64,000 nucleotides of DNA from an uncultured Treponema sp. (GCF_934725225.1 NZ_CAKVAM010000007.1:38858-102857); one strand, 5' to 3'. Counted from the stretch's first letter, positions 7,818 through 16,352 are shown. Notes: generated from the sequence alone by a model not told the origin. Made by a program: numbers and translations.

Positions 7818-8588
7818 TTATTTCAGTGCGTCTTTTTCCGCGAGAAGAGCTTTTAAGCGAGCTATTTCTTCTGCCTGCTGGTTAATCAGGCGTTCGTCCT
7901 TGGCTTTCTGCATTGCGGCGCCTTCAATTCTGCCTTTTTCCTGAACATCGTATTCATGAAGGTTGTATGCCAAATATGAATTTACAAATTCCTGCACTTC
8001 TTTAATCTTGTCCACCGTCATGTCGAGCCTCCTTAAAAATTTGTCCGTTGCCTTGCTTCTTTTAAGATACTCCAGAAACGCCCGGATTTCAATATCACCG
8101 CATTTTTCCCATGCTGCCGCATTAAAGATTATCTTTTGAGAGAAGTCTTCAAGCTGAATGTCTTTGTTTTCCCTGCAAAATGACTCAAATGTATATATTG
8201 GAAGACCGTGTCCCAAGGGATCATCTATGCACAGGAACACAACATAGCTTTTCTTAAGCATTGCATACGAAGCTCCCTTCAGCAGGCTGTCTGAGTCCAG
8301 TATGGACTGATAATAACGCATTCTCTGAGCAATTGCGGCGTAGCTTCCAGACTGCATCTCAATGTCAACCACTTCGTCTGGAGTTTCCGTGTAGACATCC
8401 AGCCTTATGCCCTTTCCGCTGTAAATTGGAGATATTGTCTTCTGCGCCTCAGGAAATTTTATTTCCCTTGCCTCGATTTTAAGCAGCCTTCTTATAACCT
8501 CGCGGCAAATATCCTTGTTTCTCATTACATAGCTGAACATAAAATCATCTGTGAACCTCAGTTCCTCCACCGGCTTAATAAAATACAT
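7818..8588 (-). CDS. Rpn-family PD-(D/E)XK nuclease / putative transposase
   Basis: A 256-residue protein of the PDDEXK_2 / Rpn (recombination-promoting nuclease) type. The N-terminus FTDDFMFSYVM, the core RLDVYTETPDEVVDIEMQ with the acidic and ExQ active-site pattern, and YYQSILDSDSL are family marks. A charged coiled coil ends the protein. Rpn proteins are DNA endonucleases that stimulate RecA-independent recombination in E. coli. An ATG 15 nt upstream is unlikely to be the start because it precedes the AGGAGGC ribosome site, which serves the ATG at 8588. It sits between two convergent porin genes. A relative lies at 32747-33796, also beside a porin. Confidence 0.82.
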   Translation of the reverse strand: MYFIKPVEELRFTDDFMFSYVMRNKDICREVIRRLLKIEAREIKFPEAQKTISPIYSGKGIRLDVYTETPDEVVDIEMQSGSYAAIAQRMRYYQSILDSDSLLKGASYAMLKKSYVVFLCIDDPLGHGLPIYTFESFCRENKDIQLEDFSQKIIFNAAAWEKCGDIEIRAFLEYLKRSKATDKFLRRLDMTVDKIKEVQEFVNSYLAYNLHEYDVQEKGRIEGAAMQKAKDERLINQQAEEIARLKALLAEKDALK

Positions 8589-8663
8589 AGAGCCTCCTTG
8601 CATATTCTATGTATTTTATTGCCGTAAAAAAATATTTTATGCAGACTGTTCTTTTATTTAAAC

Positions 8664-8690
8664 ACAAAAAAGCCTCCCTTTCGGGAGGCT
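8664..8690 (-). terminator. Terminator of porin 2 (shared stem type)
   Basis: On the minus strand AGCCTCCC/GGGAGGCT with a GAAA loop is followed by six or more T. The stem matches that of the other porin terminators. Confidence 0.88.
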
Positions 8691-8700
8691 TTCTGCTTGT

Positions 8701-8803
8701 CCAGCACATCCAGTGCACCGGGCATTCGCGCTACGCGCTGTTTCACCGCTAGTTTGCCATGCAAACTAGCAGAGATAAAACGAAGCGTGCTTCGTTTTAT
8801 CGA
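8701..8803 (-). other. Hairpin array between porin 2 stop codon and its terminator
   Basis: Reading from the stop: a 13-bp perfect stem (8774-8786 with 8789-8801, 2-nt loop) that begins 2 nt after the stop; a 10-bp perfect stem (8748-8757 with 8761-8770, CAT loop) with the AGTTTGCC core; a small CGCG-CTA-CGCG stem at 8727-8737; and a GCAC/GTGC stem near 8704-8716. No open frame is present. The region is probably a structured 3' untranslated RNA. Confidence 0.75.
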
Positions 8804-10132
8804 CTAGAACCAAACGCTTACAGATACTGGGATTGCCCAAACGAAGTCATCAGCTGCGTTAGCTTTGAGTCCGCTTACGCCATCACCTTTTTCACCTGGT
8901 GTTCCCCATGTGAATCCACAGCCATTTGTTGCGCCCTGGAATCCGATTCCGAGAGAACCGTTGCTTCCAACAGACTTGTTAACTCCAACGAGGAAGCTGA
9001 TTGCGCCTTCATCGCCGTCTTTTCCGTATGACTTTATGTCATATGCCTTTTCAGCAGATTTTGCGTTGCTCATGTAGCTAACATCTGCAGCCAAGCTAAG
9101 ACCATCCATGATTACATAATCTACACCAGCACCAACAAAGAATACATTGTCAACAAGTTCACCGTCTCTTGCAACACAGTCATCCTGATACTGAACATAT
9201 CCGCCGTCTACAGAGAATTTCATCTGCTCAGAAACCTGGTAAGAAGCGCCAGCTGTGAACGCCATCTTGAGGTAGTCAGGAGCATAGTCCTTGTCTGCTA
9301 TACCAAAGCGAGCACCTACTGTTACAGAAAGGTTCTCAACAGCATTAAGATCAAATGCAACTCCAATCTGTCCTGTTGTCTTTCTTGCTACTTCACCGTC
9401 AACATCATTTAAGTTGTAAGTTGGTACTGTGCTTACTTCGTTATCAAGAACCCAGTTTCCGTCATTGTCATACTTGTTTCCCAATGACCATGATACTGAA
9501 TCAGCTGTAGCTTTTGTATCTTTATAATCACCGATGTACTGTGCCTTGAATTTACCTACACCTTCAATTGTGTAGCCAAATCCAACCTGAATGTTCTTGT
9601 ATACATCTTCAGCCTTTGCATAAGTAGAAGACATTGGAATAACTGCGAATGCGTGGAGTCCTTCGATTGGGTCAGCCTCTAACATAAGACCGTTCTTTGA
9701 AACTCCGTCAAATGTGAGTCCTTCGCCGTCGAATGCCCAGTTGTAAGGTCTGAGCCAGTTCCATGAGCCGTAGCAGAAGTCGCCGCGGAGTCCGTTTGTA
9801 GGTGAGTCGAACTTACCAACAGAGATTTTAACCATGTCAACAGGCTTAACCCAGAGGTATGCATCATCGCCCTGTCCGAGTCCGCTCTCGAAGTCGTTGT
9901 AAACGCCCATTACGAATCCGGTCTTTCCGTCCTCAGAAGTTCCGTTGATGTTGATGCGGGCTGTACGTGCGCCCCATCCCCATGAGTTTGCAACGCCAAC
10001 CATTGCATCTTCACCATTGTGTGCTACTGGCGAAGCAAGGACGCGAAGCCATGCTCCGAATGTGATTTCTGCGAAAGCAGAAGTTGCTGTAAGTGCGGCA
10101 GCCGCTGCGACCGCGATAAGAGTCTTTTTCAT
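8804..10132 (-). CDS. Outer-membrane beta-barrel porin, family copy 2
   Basis: A 442-residue paralogue of copy 1 with the identical 21-residue signal peptide and mature start EITFGAWLR. It ends PVSVSVWF, a good BAM beta-signal. Its first half is almost the same as copy 3 (33971) in protein and DNA, including the WGWGARTARININGTSEDG and FCYGSWNWLRP blocks. An internal loop at about residues 180-240 (after FKAQYIGDY) is completely different. The later GARFGIADKD...AFTAGASYQVSEQMKF block is again shared. This pattern suggests exposed variable loops on a constant barrel. Its leader has a TGGGG-AA-CCCCA hairpin before the AAGATTTAAAC box. Confidence 0.78.
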   Translation of the reverse strand: MKKTLIAVAAAAALTATSAFAEITFGAWLRVLASPVAHNGEDAMVGVANSWGWGARTARININGTSEDGKTGFVMGVYNDFESGLGQGDDAYLWVKPVDMVKISVGKFDSPTNGLRGDFCYGSWNWLRPYNWAFDGEGLTFDGVSKNGLMLEADPIEGLHAFAVIPMSSTYAKAEDVYKNIQVGFGYTIEGVGKFKAQYIGDYKDTKATADSVSWSLGNKYDNDGNWVLDNEVSTVPTYNLNDVDGEVARKTTGQIGVAFDLNAVENLSVTVGARFGIADKDYAPDYLKMAFTAGASYQVSEQMKFSVDGGYVQYQDDCVARDGELVDNVFFVGAGVDYVIMDGLSLAADVSYMSNAKSAEKAYDIKSYGKDGDEGAISFLVGVNKSVGSNGSLGIGFQGATNGCGFTWGTPGEKGDGVSGLKANAADDFVWAIPVSVSVWF

Positions 10133-10199
10133 CTCTTAGCCTCCTTATGTTTAAATCTTGGGGTTCCCCAGCGAGAATTTCAGAAAAATTCATAGAGAG

Positions 10200-10228
10200 T
10201 TGACACCATTGGAGACACCTTTTATATT
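10200..10228 (+). promoter_or_regulatory. Consensus-like promoter for the HicB-like gene
   Basis: TTGACA at 10200-10205, a 17-bp spacer and TATATT at 10223-10228. The expected transcript starts near 10235, about 15 nt before the ATG at 10249, and includes an AGGGGG ribosome site. Confidence 0.8.
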
Positions 10229-10248
10229 GTTTGTAGGGGGATTCTTTT

Positions 10249-10628
10249 ATGTCGAAGTGGGAAAATAAAATAAAAAGCATTGAAGAATATATGTCGCTTC
10301 CATATAGAATGGAAATTGAACCGGATTCAGATGAGGGAGGATTTGTTGTTTCATTTCCTGAGCTTCCCGGATGCATTTCGTCAGGCGGCGATATTCAGCA
10401 AGCTGTGGCAAATGCAAAGGATGCGCAAAAGCATGGCTTGAGGCTGCAATTGAAGACGGAATTTCAATAAACGAACCTTTGCCTGTTGAAAAATATTCAG
10501 GACAATTCAAGCTGCGATTGCCAAAAAGCCTTCACAAACGCCTTGCAGAAGAATCAAAAAGTGAAGGAATAAGCATGAATCAATACTGTGTATATCTCTT
10601 GGCGAAAGGATGTGCATACCAAAACTAA
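10249..10628 (+). pseudogene. HicB-like antitoxin, frameshifted
   Basis: Two overlapping frames make one protein. The first (from 10249) carries the HicB N-terminal half, with MEIEPDSDEGGFVVSFPELPGC and GGDIQQAVANAKDA. The second supplies AWLEAAIEDG and a C-terminal ribbon-helix-helix domain (FKLRLPKSLHKRLAEESKSEGISMNQY). The frames join at CAAAAGC near 10427-10433. One missing A (A5 to A4) would restore a continuous HicB of about 125 residues. There is no HicA toxin next to it, so it was an orphan antitoxin or a regulator even when intact. A sequencing error in the A run or phase variation are alternatives to a true pseudogene. Confidence 0.75.
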
Positions 10629-10691
10629 ACAAAAAATATCTTTTATATAGAAGAAAAGCGATTGCGTTATTGTTTTGCCCGGGCGTTTTGG

Positions 10692-10699
10692 TATATTAT
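10692..10699 (+). promoter_or_regulatory. Candidate promoter of the IS110 guide RNA
   Basis: Overlapping -10 choices TATATT (10692) and TATTAT (10694) have a TTGTTT at 10670-10675 placed 16 or 18 bp upstream. A transcript would begin near 10705, right at the closing stem of the predicted RNA. Confidence 0.5.
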
Positions 10700-10703
10700 G
10701 AAA

Positions 10704-10825
10704 CTGTTTGAACTGGATTATCCAGGAAGAATCCTAATCGCCTCCTTGGGACTTGAGCCCGCACATAAGAATAGGACTTTAGCTCGGCTACTTTCGGGCA
10801 GGATAGTCCCGTTTCAAACTTCAAT
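10704..10825 (+). ncRNA. Candidate IS110 bridge RNA
   Basis: The non-coding segment before the transposase folds into nested pairings: GTTTGAA (10706-10712) with TTCAAAC (10813-10819); a 5' hairpin CTGGA-TTA-TCCAG (10713-10725); GGGACT (10748-10753) with AGTCCC (10805-10810); and GCCCG (10757-10761) with CGGGC (10795-10799), leaving large internal loops. IS110-group recombinases are known to use a bridge RNA encoded at this position, whose two loops pair with target and donor DNA. The fold and location are seen; the function is inferred. Confidence 0.6.
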
Positions 10826-10846
10826 CTTTAAACTCAAGGGGCAAAT

Positions 10847-12088
10847 ATGTACATAGTTGGAATCGACATCGCAAAAAAATCACATCAGGCGGCAATAATG
10901 AAGCCGGACGGAACTCTTGTGGGTAGGTCATTCAGGTTCACAAACACAAAGCAAGGGTTTGAGTTTCTTATGGACAAGCTTGCGGCGGTAGATTCCAATC
11001 TTGAAAATTTTGAATTCGGAATGGAAGCCACGGGGCACTACTGGCTTAACTTGTACACTTGGCTTGCAGACAAGAACGCAACAGTTCATGTAATAAATCC
11101 GCTCCAGTCAGACGCGCTCCGAAATCTTTACATCAGAAAAACAAAAACAGATTCCGTGGACGCAAAAATAATCGCGCAGGTAATCAGAATCGGGCAATAT
11201 TCAGAAACCAAGCTTGCTGATGACCGTATGCTTATGATGCGCGACTTGTGCCGCCAGCGGTTTTTCCTTGTGGACATGGTTGCAAATTTAAAGCGCAAAA
11301 TAATCGTGATGATGGATAGAATTTTCCCGGAATACCAAGGATTTTTTTCAGACACGTTCGGAAAATCTTCTACTGCAATCCTCAAGCACTGCACAACCCC
11401 GGAAGAAATCACGTTGTTCGGAGAAGACAATCTTGCGCAGCTTCTTCAGGTGGCTTCCAACGGAAAGTTCGGACTAAAAAAAGCCCAGGAACTTATAAGC
11501 CTTGCCCGCAATTCTTTTGCCGCCCGGCTTTCTTCAAAGACACTTTCGCTTCTTGTAAAGCAGATGATGGAGCAGATGGAACTTCTTCAAAATCAGATTG
11601 AAATCCTTGAAAAGCACATATCGTCGCATTTTAAGTCGTTCGGAACAAAAATTACGCAGATTCCCGGAATTGGACCAGTTCTTGGAGCTTCTATTCTAAG
11701 CGAAATTGGCGACATAAGCCGTTTTGCAAATCCAAAGAAACTGTGCGCTTATGCTGGAATAGACCCTTCGGTAAAGCAGTCAGGCCAGTTTTTAGGGAAC
11801 GAAAACCACATGTCCAAGCGCGGTTCCGGCTATCTTCGCCGATGCCTTTGGATGGCTTCATTTGTTTCCGTGAACCATTGCCGTGAAATAACGATTGTTT
11901 ACAAGTCGCAGGTTTCCAAGGGAAAAACGCATTTTCAGTCAATGGGCTTTGTCTGCCACAAGTTGCTTAACATAATCTACACAGTCTTAAAAAACGACAT
12001 AGACTACAGCCCGATGCTCTGCATAAATCCTGCCATAACAGCAAGAAGTTCCCGTCGCATAGCAAGAGCCGCCCTAAAAGCCCGGTAA
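10847..12088 (+). CDS. IS110-family transposase (DEDD recombinase)
   Basis: A 413-residue protein of full length. The N-terminal RuvC-like DEDD domain starts YIVGIDIAKKSHQ (first Asp), with the Glu in FGMEATGHYW and later Asp in KTDSVDAKI. The C-terminal Transposase_20 domain has ITQIPGIGPVLGASILSEIG, then AYAGIDPSVKQSGQFLG with the candidate nucleophilic Ser, and MSKRGSGYLRRCLW. A SD-like AAGGGG lies 7 nt before the ATG. The frame is intact, so the element may be active. Such enzymes insert by a site-specific recombination that is RNA-guided in the studied members. Confidence 0.92.
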   Translation: MYIVGIDIAKKSHQAAIMKPDGTLVGRSFRFTNTKQGFEFLMDKLAAVDSNLENFEFGMEATGHYWLNLYTWLADKNATVHVINPLQSDALRNLYIRKTKTDSVDAKIIAQVIRIGQYSETKLADDRMLMMRDLCRQRFFLVDMVANLKRKIIVMMDRIFPEYQGFFSDTFGKSSTAILKHCTTPEEITLFGEDNLAQLLQVASNGKFGLKKAQELISLARNSFAARLSSKTLSLLVKQMMEQMELLQNQIEILEKHISSHFKSFGTKITQIPGIGPVLGASILSEIGDISRFANPKKLCAYAGIDPSVKQSGQFLGNENHMSKRGSGYLRRCLWMASFVSVNHCREITIVYKSQVSKGKTHFQSMGFVCHKLLNIIYTVLKNDIDYSPMLCINPAITARSSRRIARAALKAR

Positions 12089-12113
12089 AAATACAACTGT
12101 CGTATTTGAATAG

Positions 12114-12141
12114 ATTGCCGTGTCAAGCACGGCAATGACAG
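12114..12141 (+). repeat. Dispersed TCAAG-loop palindrome, copy B
   Basis: A perfect 9-bp stem (12114-12122 with 12128-12136) has a TCAAG loop and a GACAG tail. The arms (ATTGCCGTG) differ from copy A but still pair perfectly. There is no T tract, so it does not look like a terminator. It sits just after the IS110 transposase gene. Confidence 0.78.
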
Positions 12142-12168
12142 GTATTTATAAAAATGCCAAAGCGGGTT

Positions 12169-12276
12169 CTTAGGGCGGCAGCCCTAAGCGTTGCAAGGAA
12201 AGGAGGGTGGTATGGAGGGAAGAAACGGCGATTACATCGCTTCGCTTACGAATTAGTTGGTTTTCCTCCCTCCATA
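12169..12276. other. Two inverted repeats downstream of the IS110 element
   Basis: CTTAGGGC pairs with GCCCTAAG (12169-12176 with 12181-12188, GGCA loop). A longer inverted repeat follows: TATGGAGGGA (12211-12220) pairs with TCCCTCCATA (12267-12276), extended inward by four pairs after one mismatch, with a 30-nt centre that itself contains GCGA-TTACA-TCGC. No gene is seen between 12089 and 12313. It may be a small structured RNA or a remnant mobile-element end. Confidence 0.55.
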
Positions 12277-12313
12277 GACTTTAGCGGCACGGAATGTTAA
12301 AATAGTTACATAT

Positions 12314-13381
12314 ATGTACACACGAGATTTGCAGGAAATTCCTCCGTCATTTGTTCAGAATGGGCGGCCGGTGTTCGGCACGTTCCGGGGGCATCCTAAG
12401 CGTTTTGACATCCGCGGAGTTTATAGGCCTTATGGAGTAATTCCGCTTCCGACTTTTATAACAAACCTTCGCATAAAGAGCCGCCTTATATTTTCGTTTA
12501 ATATCGGGGAATACATCGGGCGAATCAGTTTTATAGATGCAAAAATTGCCGGATTTTCTGAAGTTGTGTTCTGGAACAAAAATACTTCGCAGCGTTTTGC
12601 CTACCATTCGCTCATGGGACCAAGAAAAAGACTTATTCCGCACAGCCTTGAAGCGGCTTCAACTTCAAACTACAGCAAGCGGCGCTACACAAGAATCAGC
12701 TGGAACAGAGAGCAGAACAGGCTTTCGGTTATATTCGACTTGAAGGGAGATTCTGTGCGTCCTTCCGCGCGTGGAGCTTTTTCCGCAGTGTTCAACGATG
12801 TTCAGTTTGCAGAACTTACTTCTGTTCGTCCAAATCCTACTTTGAGGCGAAGCTATGCAAGCTACAGTTCTGTTCTTCCTTTGCACGGCTCTCTTACACT
12901 TTCTTACAATAGCGGCGAAACTAAAACCATGTCGGAATCTGACGGAGTTTGCTCGTTCGACATGACGCGCACTTACATGAAATTCCGTTCGCATGGAAAA
13001 TCTGTGCTTGGATTCGGGGAAATTAATGGAAAGAAAATTGCGTTCAAGCTTGCTTCCGAGTCGCATGAAAGCGTGGACACGGACAAATACAACTGCAATG
13101 TTCTTTTTTACGATGGAAAAGCCACACCGCTTCCGCCTGTTGTAATTTCGCATTATTCAGGCATGGACAAAAAGTGGGTCATTCAAGACACGGAAAACAT
13201 GGTTGACCTTACTTTTACGCCTGTTTCAATCTGCGTTAACAATGTGAATGCGTTGATTGTGCGCAGCGTGTACCATACAATATACGGCAACTTTGAAGGA
13301 ACTCTAATTACTGCCAGCGGTGAAAAAGTTTCATTCAAATCTCTTGCAGGAATTTCCGAAAATTACTTGATACGTCTTTAA
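12314..13381 (+). CDS. DUF2804 domain protein
   Basis: A 355-residue protein that appears to span the whole DUF2804 family: an N-terminal GVYRPYGVIPLPTFITNLRIKS region and beta-rich repeats with charged turns, including FGEINGKKIAFKL and DLTFTP. There is no signal peptide or membrane helix, so it is cytoplasmic or peripheral. Function is unknown in the family. A TAAAAT box at 12298-12303 with TAGACT 17 bp upstream lies only 10 nt before the ATG, and no ribosome site is visible, so the mRNA may have almost no leader. The next gene begins 52 nt downstream and may be co-transcribed. Confidence 0.72.
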   Translation: MYTRDLQEIPPSFVQNGRPVFGTFRGHPKRFDIRGVYRPYGVIPLPTFITNLRIKSRLIFSFNIGEYIGRISFIDAKIAGFSEVVFWNKNTSQRFAYHSLMGPRKRLIPHSLEAASTSNYSKRRYTRISWNREQNRLSVIFDLKGDSVRPSARGAFSAVFNDVQFAELTSVRPNPTLRRSYASYSSVLPLHGSLTLSYNSGETKTMSESDGVCSFDMTRTYMKFRSHGKSVLGFGEINGKKIAFKLASESHESVDTDKYNCNVLFYDGKATPLPPVVISHYSGMDKKWVIQDTENMVDLTFTPVSICVNNVNALIVRSVYHTIYGNFEGTLITASGEKVSFKSLAGISENYLIRL

Positions 13382-13433
13382 CTTTTTTCAGTTCTTGAGG
13401 AGTATTTCAGTTTGAAGGCAAAATGGAGTATTT

Positions 13434-15446
13434 ATGGAAAATGAGAACCGCCCAAAGCGGACGCTTGAACCCGGCACGCTTGACAAAACCCGGAAAAATA
13501 TCGGACCAATAGATGCAAATGAGGCTCTTTTTATGCAGAAAAAACTTGGCGGGGAAGTTCTCCGCGAAAAATTATCTCCAGCGGACTATTCAAATATGCC
13601 GGCAAACAAAAGAAGGCAGGATGTTGTGGTAAAAGCGTCTGGAAGATCTGCTTCGGATATTTCGTCCCAAAGCGCGTCGTTCGGCTCGTCATTTTCTTCG
13701 GCTGCTGTGGGCGGAATCAAGGCTTCTGCAAAAAAAATCCGCACGGACGAAGATTTGCCTGAGATTTCCGCGCATGACTTAAAGCTTATGGACAAAACCA
13801 TGATGGCTCCTGGCTGCGACATTAAGCCGGACTTTGGCTTGTTCAATTTCTTCTATAGAATGTCCGCCAAAAACCGCGAGCGTGTGCAGAAAAAATTCGG
13901 CGAGTACATTGTGCGCCGCCACGTTGACCACATTCAGTCTTTTATTGGCACAATAAAAACTTTCATTCAGATTTCCCCGGACGTATACAAAGCCAAAATT
14001 GCCACGGAAACCGACCTTAAGTTCAAGTTTCTTAGAACCGTGGGCAAATGGACTTTACGCGACATCAAGCTTCTTGCAATGGATGTTGAAAACGCTTCGG
14101 ACTATCTGACTGTTCCAATGCTCATTCCTTTTGTGCGGGCGGTTTACAGGCAGCTTCTTACCGTTTACTACATTGGCGAGCAGCAGGTTTCACTTTTAAT
14201 CAAAGACATTTACACGGATCTTGCAGAATTTCCGAACGCGGACAAGGCGAAGCTTCAGACTTTGGTAAAGCAGGGCGTTACGGAATGGCTTTACGTGCAT
14301 GACCAGATTATTCAGGGAATGTATCCGCTTTTGATGAGAATGTCTTCCGATGAATTTGTTGAGTTCCCGGATTTCTTTAAAGTCAAGATTGTGGAAATTC
14401 TTAAGTTCCTTGGAATTTCAAAGTTCGACCTTCTTCTTCCCGAAAAAAAGAAAAAAGAAAAAAAGCAGGAGGAAGCTCAGGAAAAGAAAAAGCAGGAAAC
14501 TCACCATATTGCGGGCGAAAAAAACGAAATTGTAAATATGGGACTTAGAATTCTTGACCAGCTTTTTCCGCAGGCAGGATTTCTTCACTTGGAGCGGCAT
14601 CCGGATTTGTTCCCGTACTTTAATCCGATTTACAACTTTGAAGACGGATTCAACGTTATTGCGCCGGAAAATCCTTTGCAGGTAACAATTGTTCTTATTT
14701 TGATTATCGAGGATTTCCTAAAAGGCTGCCGGAACATAAAATTCAATATTGAAGCGGACGAAAAACTTGCATCTTATCCAGACAAGCTTGATTCTGCAAT
14801 GGAAGACTGGGCTTCTTATTATGAAGATTTGTTTGCAAAAAAACTTGGAGATTATTTGCGTTCCTATGTGAATTCGATTTACTCGCAGAAGGAATACGCG
14901 CAAAGTAAATTCGGCAAGGAAAACTTGAACAATATTTTGTGGCGCATAAAATTTTATTTTCTTCCAAATTACAAGTTCAATGCGCCGGTTTTGCAGAAGC
15001 CTGTGAACGATTCAAAGTACAGACCGCTTGCCGCTCGCACCGACTACATGAGAAGTGTTCTTACAACTCTTGTCCGCAGAATCGATGAGAATTCCGCCGG
15101 AAAGAAAACTGTGCTTGGAGTTTTGAATCCGTGGGACCGTTACACGTTCGATTTGCCAAATGCGGTTTCAAAGAGAATTGATGTGCTTCTTGGCGCAAAA
15201 AGAGATGACGATGTTACTGCCGCCACAAATGCGAATCTTATAAAGTACACGCTTTGTGTTGTTTCAGTTTTGGACTGGTGGATAAACAATCCTTCAAGTC
15301 CGGCTTACGATGCGAACTCTTCAAAGCTTTACCGCATTTCAGAAGAAGACGGCGGACCTTTATTTTCTGTTCCAGAGCGTTCAGACCAAAATCAGCTTTT
15401 TGCAGAAGGCGTAAAAAAAGCAATCGAAGCAAAACGCAGCAAATAA
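13434..15446 (+). CDS. Large conserved-looking spirochaetal protein of unknown function
   Basis: A 670-residue protein I do not recognise beyond a general likeness to treponemal hypotheticals. The first 120 residues are polar and low in structure (Ser/Ala/Lys-rich, SASFGSSFSSA). The rest is mostly helical, with many aromatic residues and no signal peptide or transmembrane helix. A strongly basic linker rich in Lys and Glu occurs at about residues 335-360 and splits two helical parts. The C-terminal part has short motifs such as WDRYTFDLPN. A GGAG lies 8 nt before the ATG. It lies between DUF2804 and thyX, in the same direction. Confidence 0.6.
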   Translation: MENENRPKRTLEPGTLDKTRKNIGPIDANEALFMQKKLGGEVLREKLSPADYSNMPANKRRQDVVVKASGRSASDISSQSASFGSSFSSAAVGGIKASAKKIRTDEDLPEISAHDLKLMDKTMMAPGCDIKPDFGLFNFFYRMSAKNRERVQKKFGEYIVRRHVDHIQSFIGTIKTFIQISPDVYKAKIATETDLKFKFLRTVGKWTLRDIKLLAMDVENASDYLTVPMLIPFVRAVYRQLLTVYYIGEQQVSLLIKDIYTDLAEFPNADKAKLQTLVKQGVTEWLYVHDQIIQGMYPLLMRMSSDEFVEFPDFFKVKIVEILKFLGISKFDLLLPEKKKKEKKQEEAQEKKKQETHHIAGEKNEIVNMGLRILDQLFPQAGFLHLERHPDLFPYFNPIYNFEDGFNVIAPENPLQVTIVLILIIEDFLKGCRNIKFNIEADEKLASYPDKLDSAMEDWASYYEDLFAKKLGDYLRSYVNSIYSQKEYAQSKFGKENLNNILWRIKFYFLPNYKFNAPVLQKPVNDSKYRPLAARTDYMRSVLTTLVRRIDENSAGKKTVLGVLNPWDRYTFDLPNAVSKRIDVLLGAKRDDDVTAATNANLIKYTLCVVSVLDWWINNPSSPAYDANSSKLYRISEEDGGPLFSVPERSDQNQLFAEGVKKAIEAKRSK

Positions 15447-15469
15447 AAATTTAATAAAAAGAGGTATTT

Positions 15470-16306
15470 ATGGCACATTGCATTGTTCCTGCCGCAGAAG
15501 AAATTTTGGACAAGGAATTTCAGGTTTTAGATAAAGGCTTTGTCCGCATGGTTGACTATTATGGCAGCGACTCAAGAATCGTACAGGCGGCCCGCGTTTC
15601 CTATGGCGAAGGAACAAAAACTGTAAGCCAGGACGGAGCGTTGATAGATTATCTTTTGCGCCATCAGCACACTTCTCCTTTTGAGCAGGTTGTTTTTACA
15701 TTCCACTTGAAAATGCCGATTTTTGTAGCGCGCCAGTGGGTTCGGCATAGAATGGGCAGAATGAATGAAGTTTCCGGCAGATACAGCATTATGAAAGATG
15801 AATTTTATGTTCCGGAAAATTCGTGCATTTCAAAGCAGTCAACTAATAACAAGCAGGGCCGCGGAGAAGTTTTTGAAGAGCAGCAGGCAAAAGAATTTCA
15901 GGCTGAATTTATTGAAGGCCAGCAAAAAGCCTACGAAGTTTACAAAGGCATGGTTGAAAAAGGAATTGCAAGGGAAATTGCCCGCATAAATCTTCCGCTT
16001 GCGTTGTACACGGAATTTTACTGGCAGATGGATTTGCACAATTTGTTCCACTTTTTAAAGCTCAGGCTCGACAGCCACGCCCAATATGAAATCCGCTTGT
16101 ACGCAGAAAAAATTCTTGAGATTATAAAAACCGTTTGTCCGATGGCAGTAAATTCATTTGAAAACACAATGGAAAAAGCTGTTTCGTTTAACGGCGAAGA
16201 AATGGAAGCCTTGCGCAAAATTTTGGACGGCGAGGAAAATCCAATTCAGGACGAAAAGAAACTGAAAAGGTTCAACGAAAAAATCAAAACAGGCGTTCAG
16301 CTTTAA
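15470..16306 (+). CDS. thyX: FAD-dependent thymidylate synthase
   Basis: A 278-residue ThyX that makes dTMP from dUMP with methylene-tetrahydrofolate, FAD and NADPH. The ThyX signature reads RHRMGRMNEVSGRYS (family RHRxxSxNExSxRYS; here G replaces the first S). Preceded by HQHTSPFEQVVFTFHLKMPIFVARQW, with the FAD-binding residues. The C-terminal RLDSHAQYEIRLYAE helix is also typical. It is slightly longer than the 220-250 of many ThyX. A GAGGT site precedes the ATG. No thyA is seen in this window. Confidence 0.93.
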   Translation: MAHCIVPAAEEILDKEFQVLDKGFVRMVDYYGSDSRIVQAARVSYGEGTKTVSQDGALIDYLLRHQHTSPFEQVVFTFHLKMPIFVARQWVRHRMGRMNEVSGRYSIMKDEFYVPENSCISKQSTNNKQGRGEVFEEQQAKEFQAEFIEGQQKAYEVYKGMVEKGIAREIARINLPLALYTEFYWQMDLHNLFHFLKLRLDSHAQYEIRLYAEKILEIIKTVCPMAVNSFENTMEKAVSFNGEEMEALRKILDGEENPIQDEKKLKRFNEKIKTGVQL

Positions 16307-16310
16307 AATA

Positions 16311-16344
16311 AAAAAGGCTGTTCAAAATTTATTGGGCAGCCTTT
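16311..16344 (-). terminator. Terminator between thyX and the convergent membrane-protein gene
   Basis: An 8-bp stem AAAGGCTG/CAGCCTTT (16313-16320 with 16337-16344) is followed on the minus strand by a run of T. On the plus strand it has only three T, so it mainly serves the minus-strand gene. Confidence 0.7.
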
Positions 16345-16352
16345 AAAAAAAT

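Larger units (their letters stand above)
10630..12113 (+). mobile_element. IS110-family insertion sequence
   Basis: The element consists of a structured non-coding left part (10640-10846) and one transposase gene (10847-12088). IS110 elements have no clear inverted repeats, so the ends are approximate: the left lies after the HicB stop (10628), the right before the palindromic repeat at 12114. The long 5' non-coding segment fits the IS110 rather than the IS1111 group. Confidence 0.7.

Noticed and set aside
8701..8803. Porin 3' hairpins as integron attC sites
   Set aside because: There is no integrase, the stems are short and perfect with triloops, and no R-box consensus is visible.
10662..10856. 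A 64-codon frame over the IS110 leader
   Set aside because: It overlaps the structured RNA and the transposase start, lacks a ribosome site and matches no family.
12114..12141. The palindrome after the IS110 gene as its transcription terminator
   Set aside because: There is no T tract after the stem, and the same motif occurs at two unrelated sites.
14440..14520. The Lys/Glu-rich stretch in the 670-residue protein as a frameshift or low-quality region
   Set aside because: The frame continues with normal composition on both sides; it reads as a linker.
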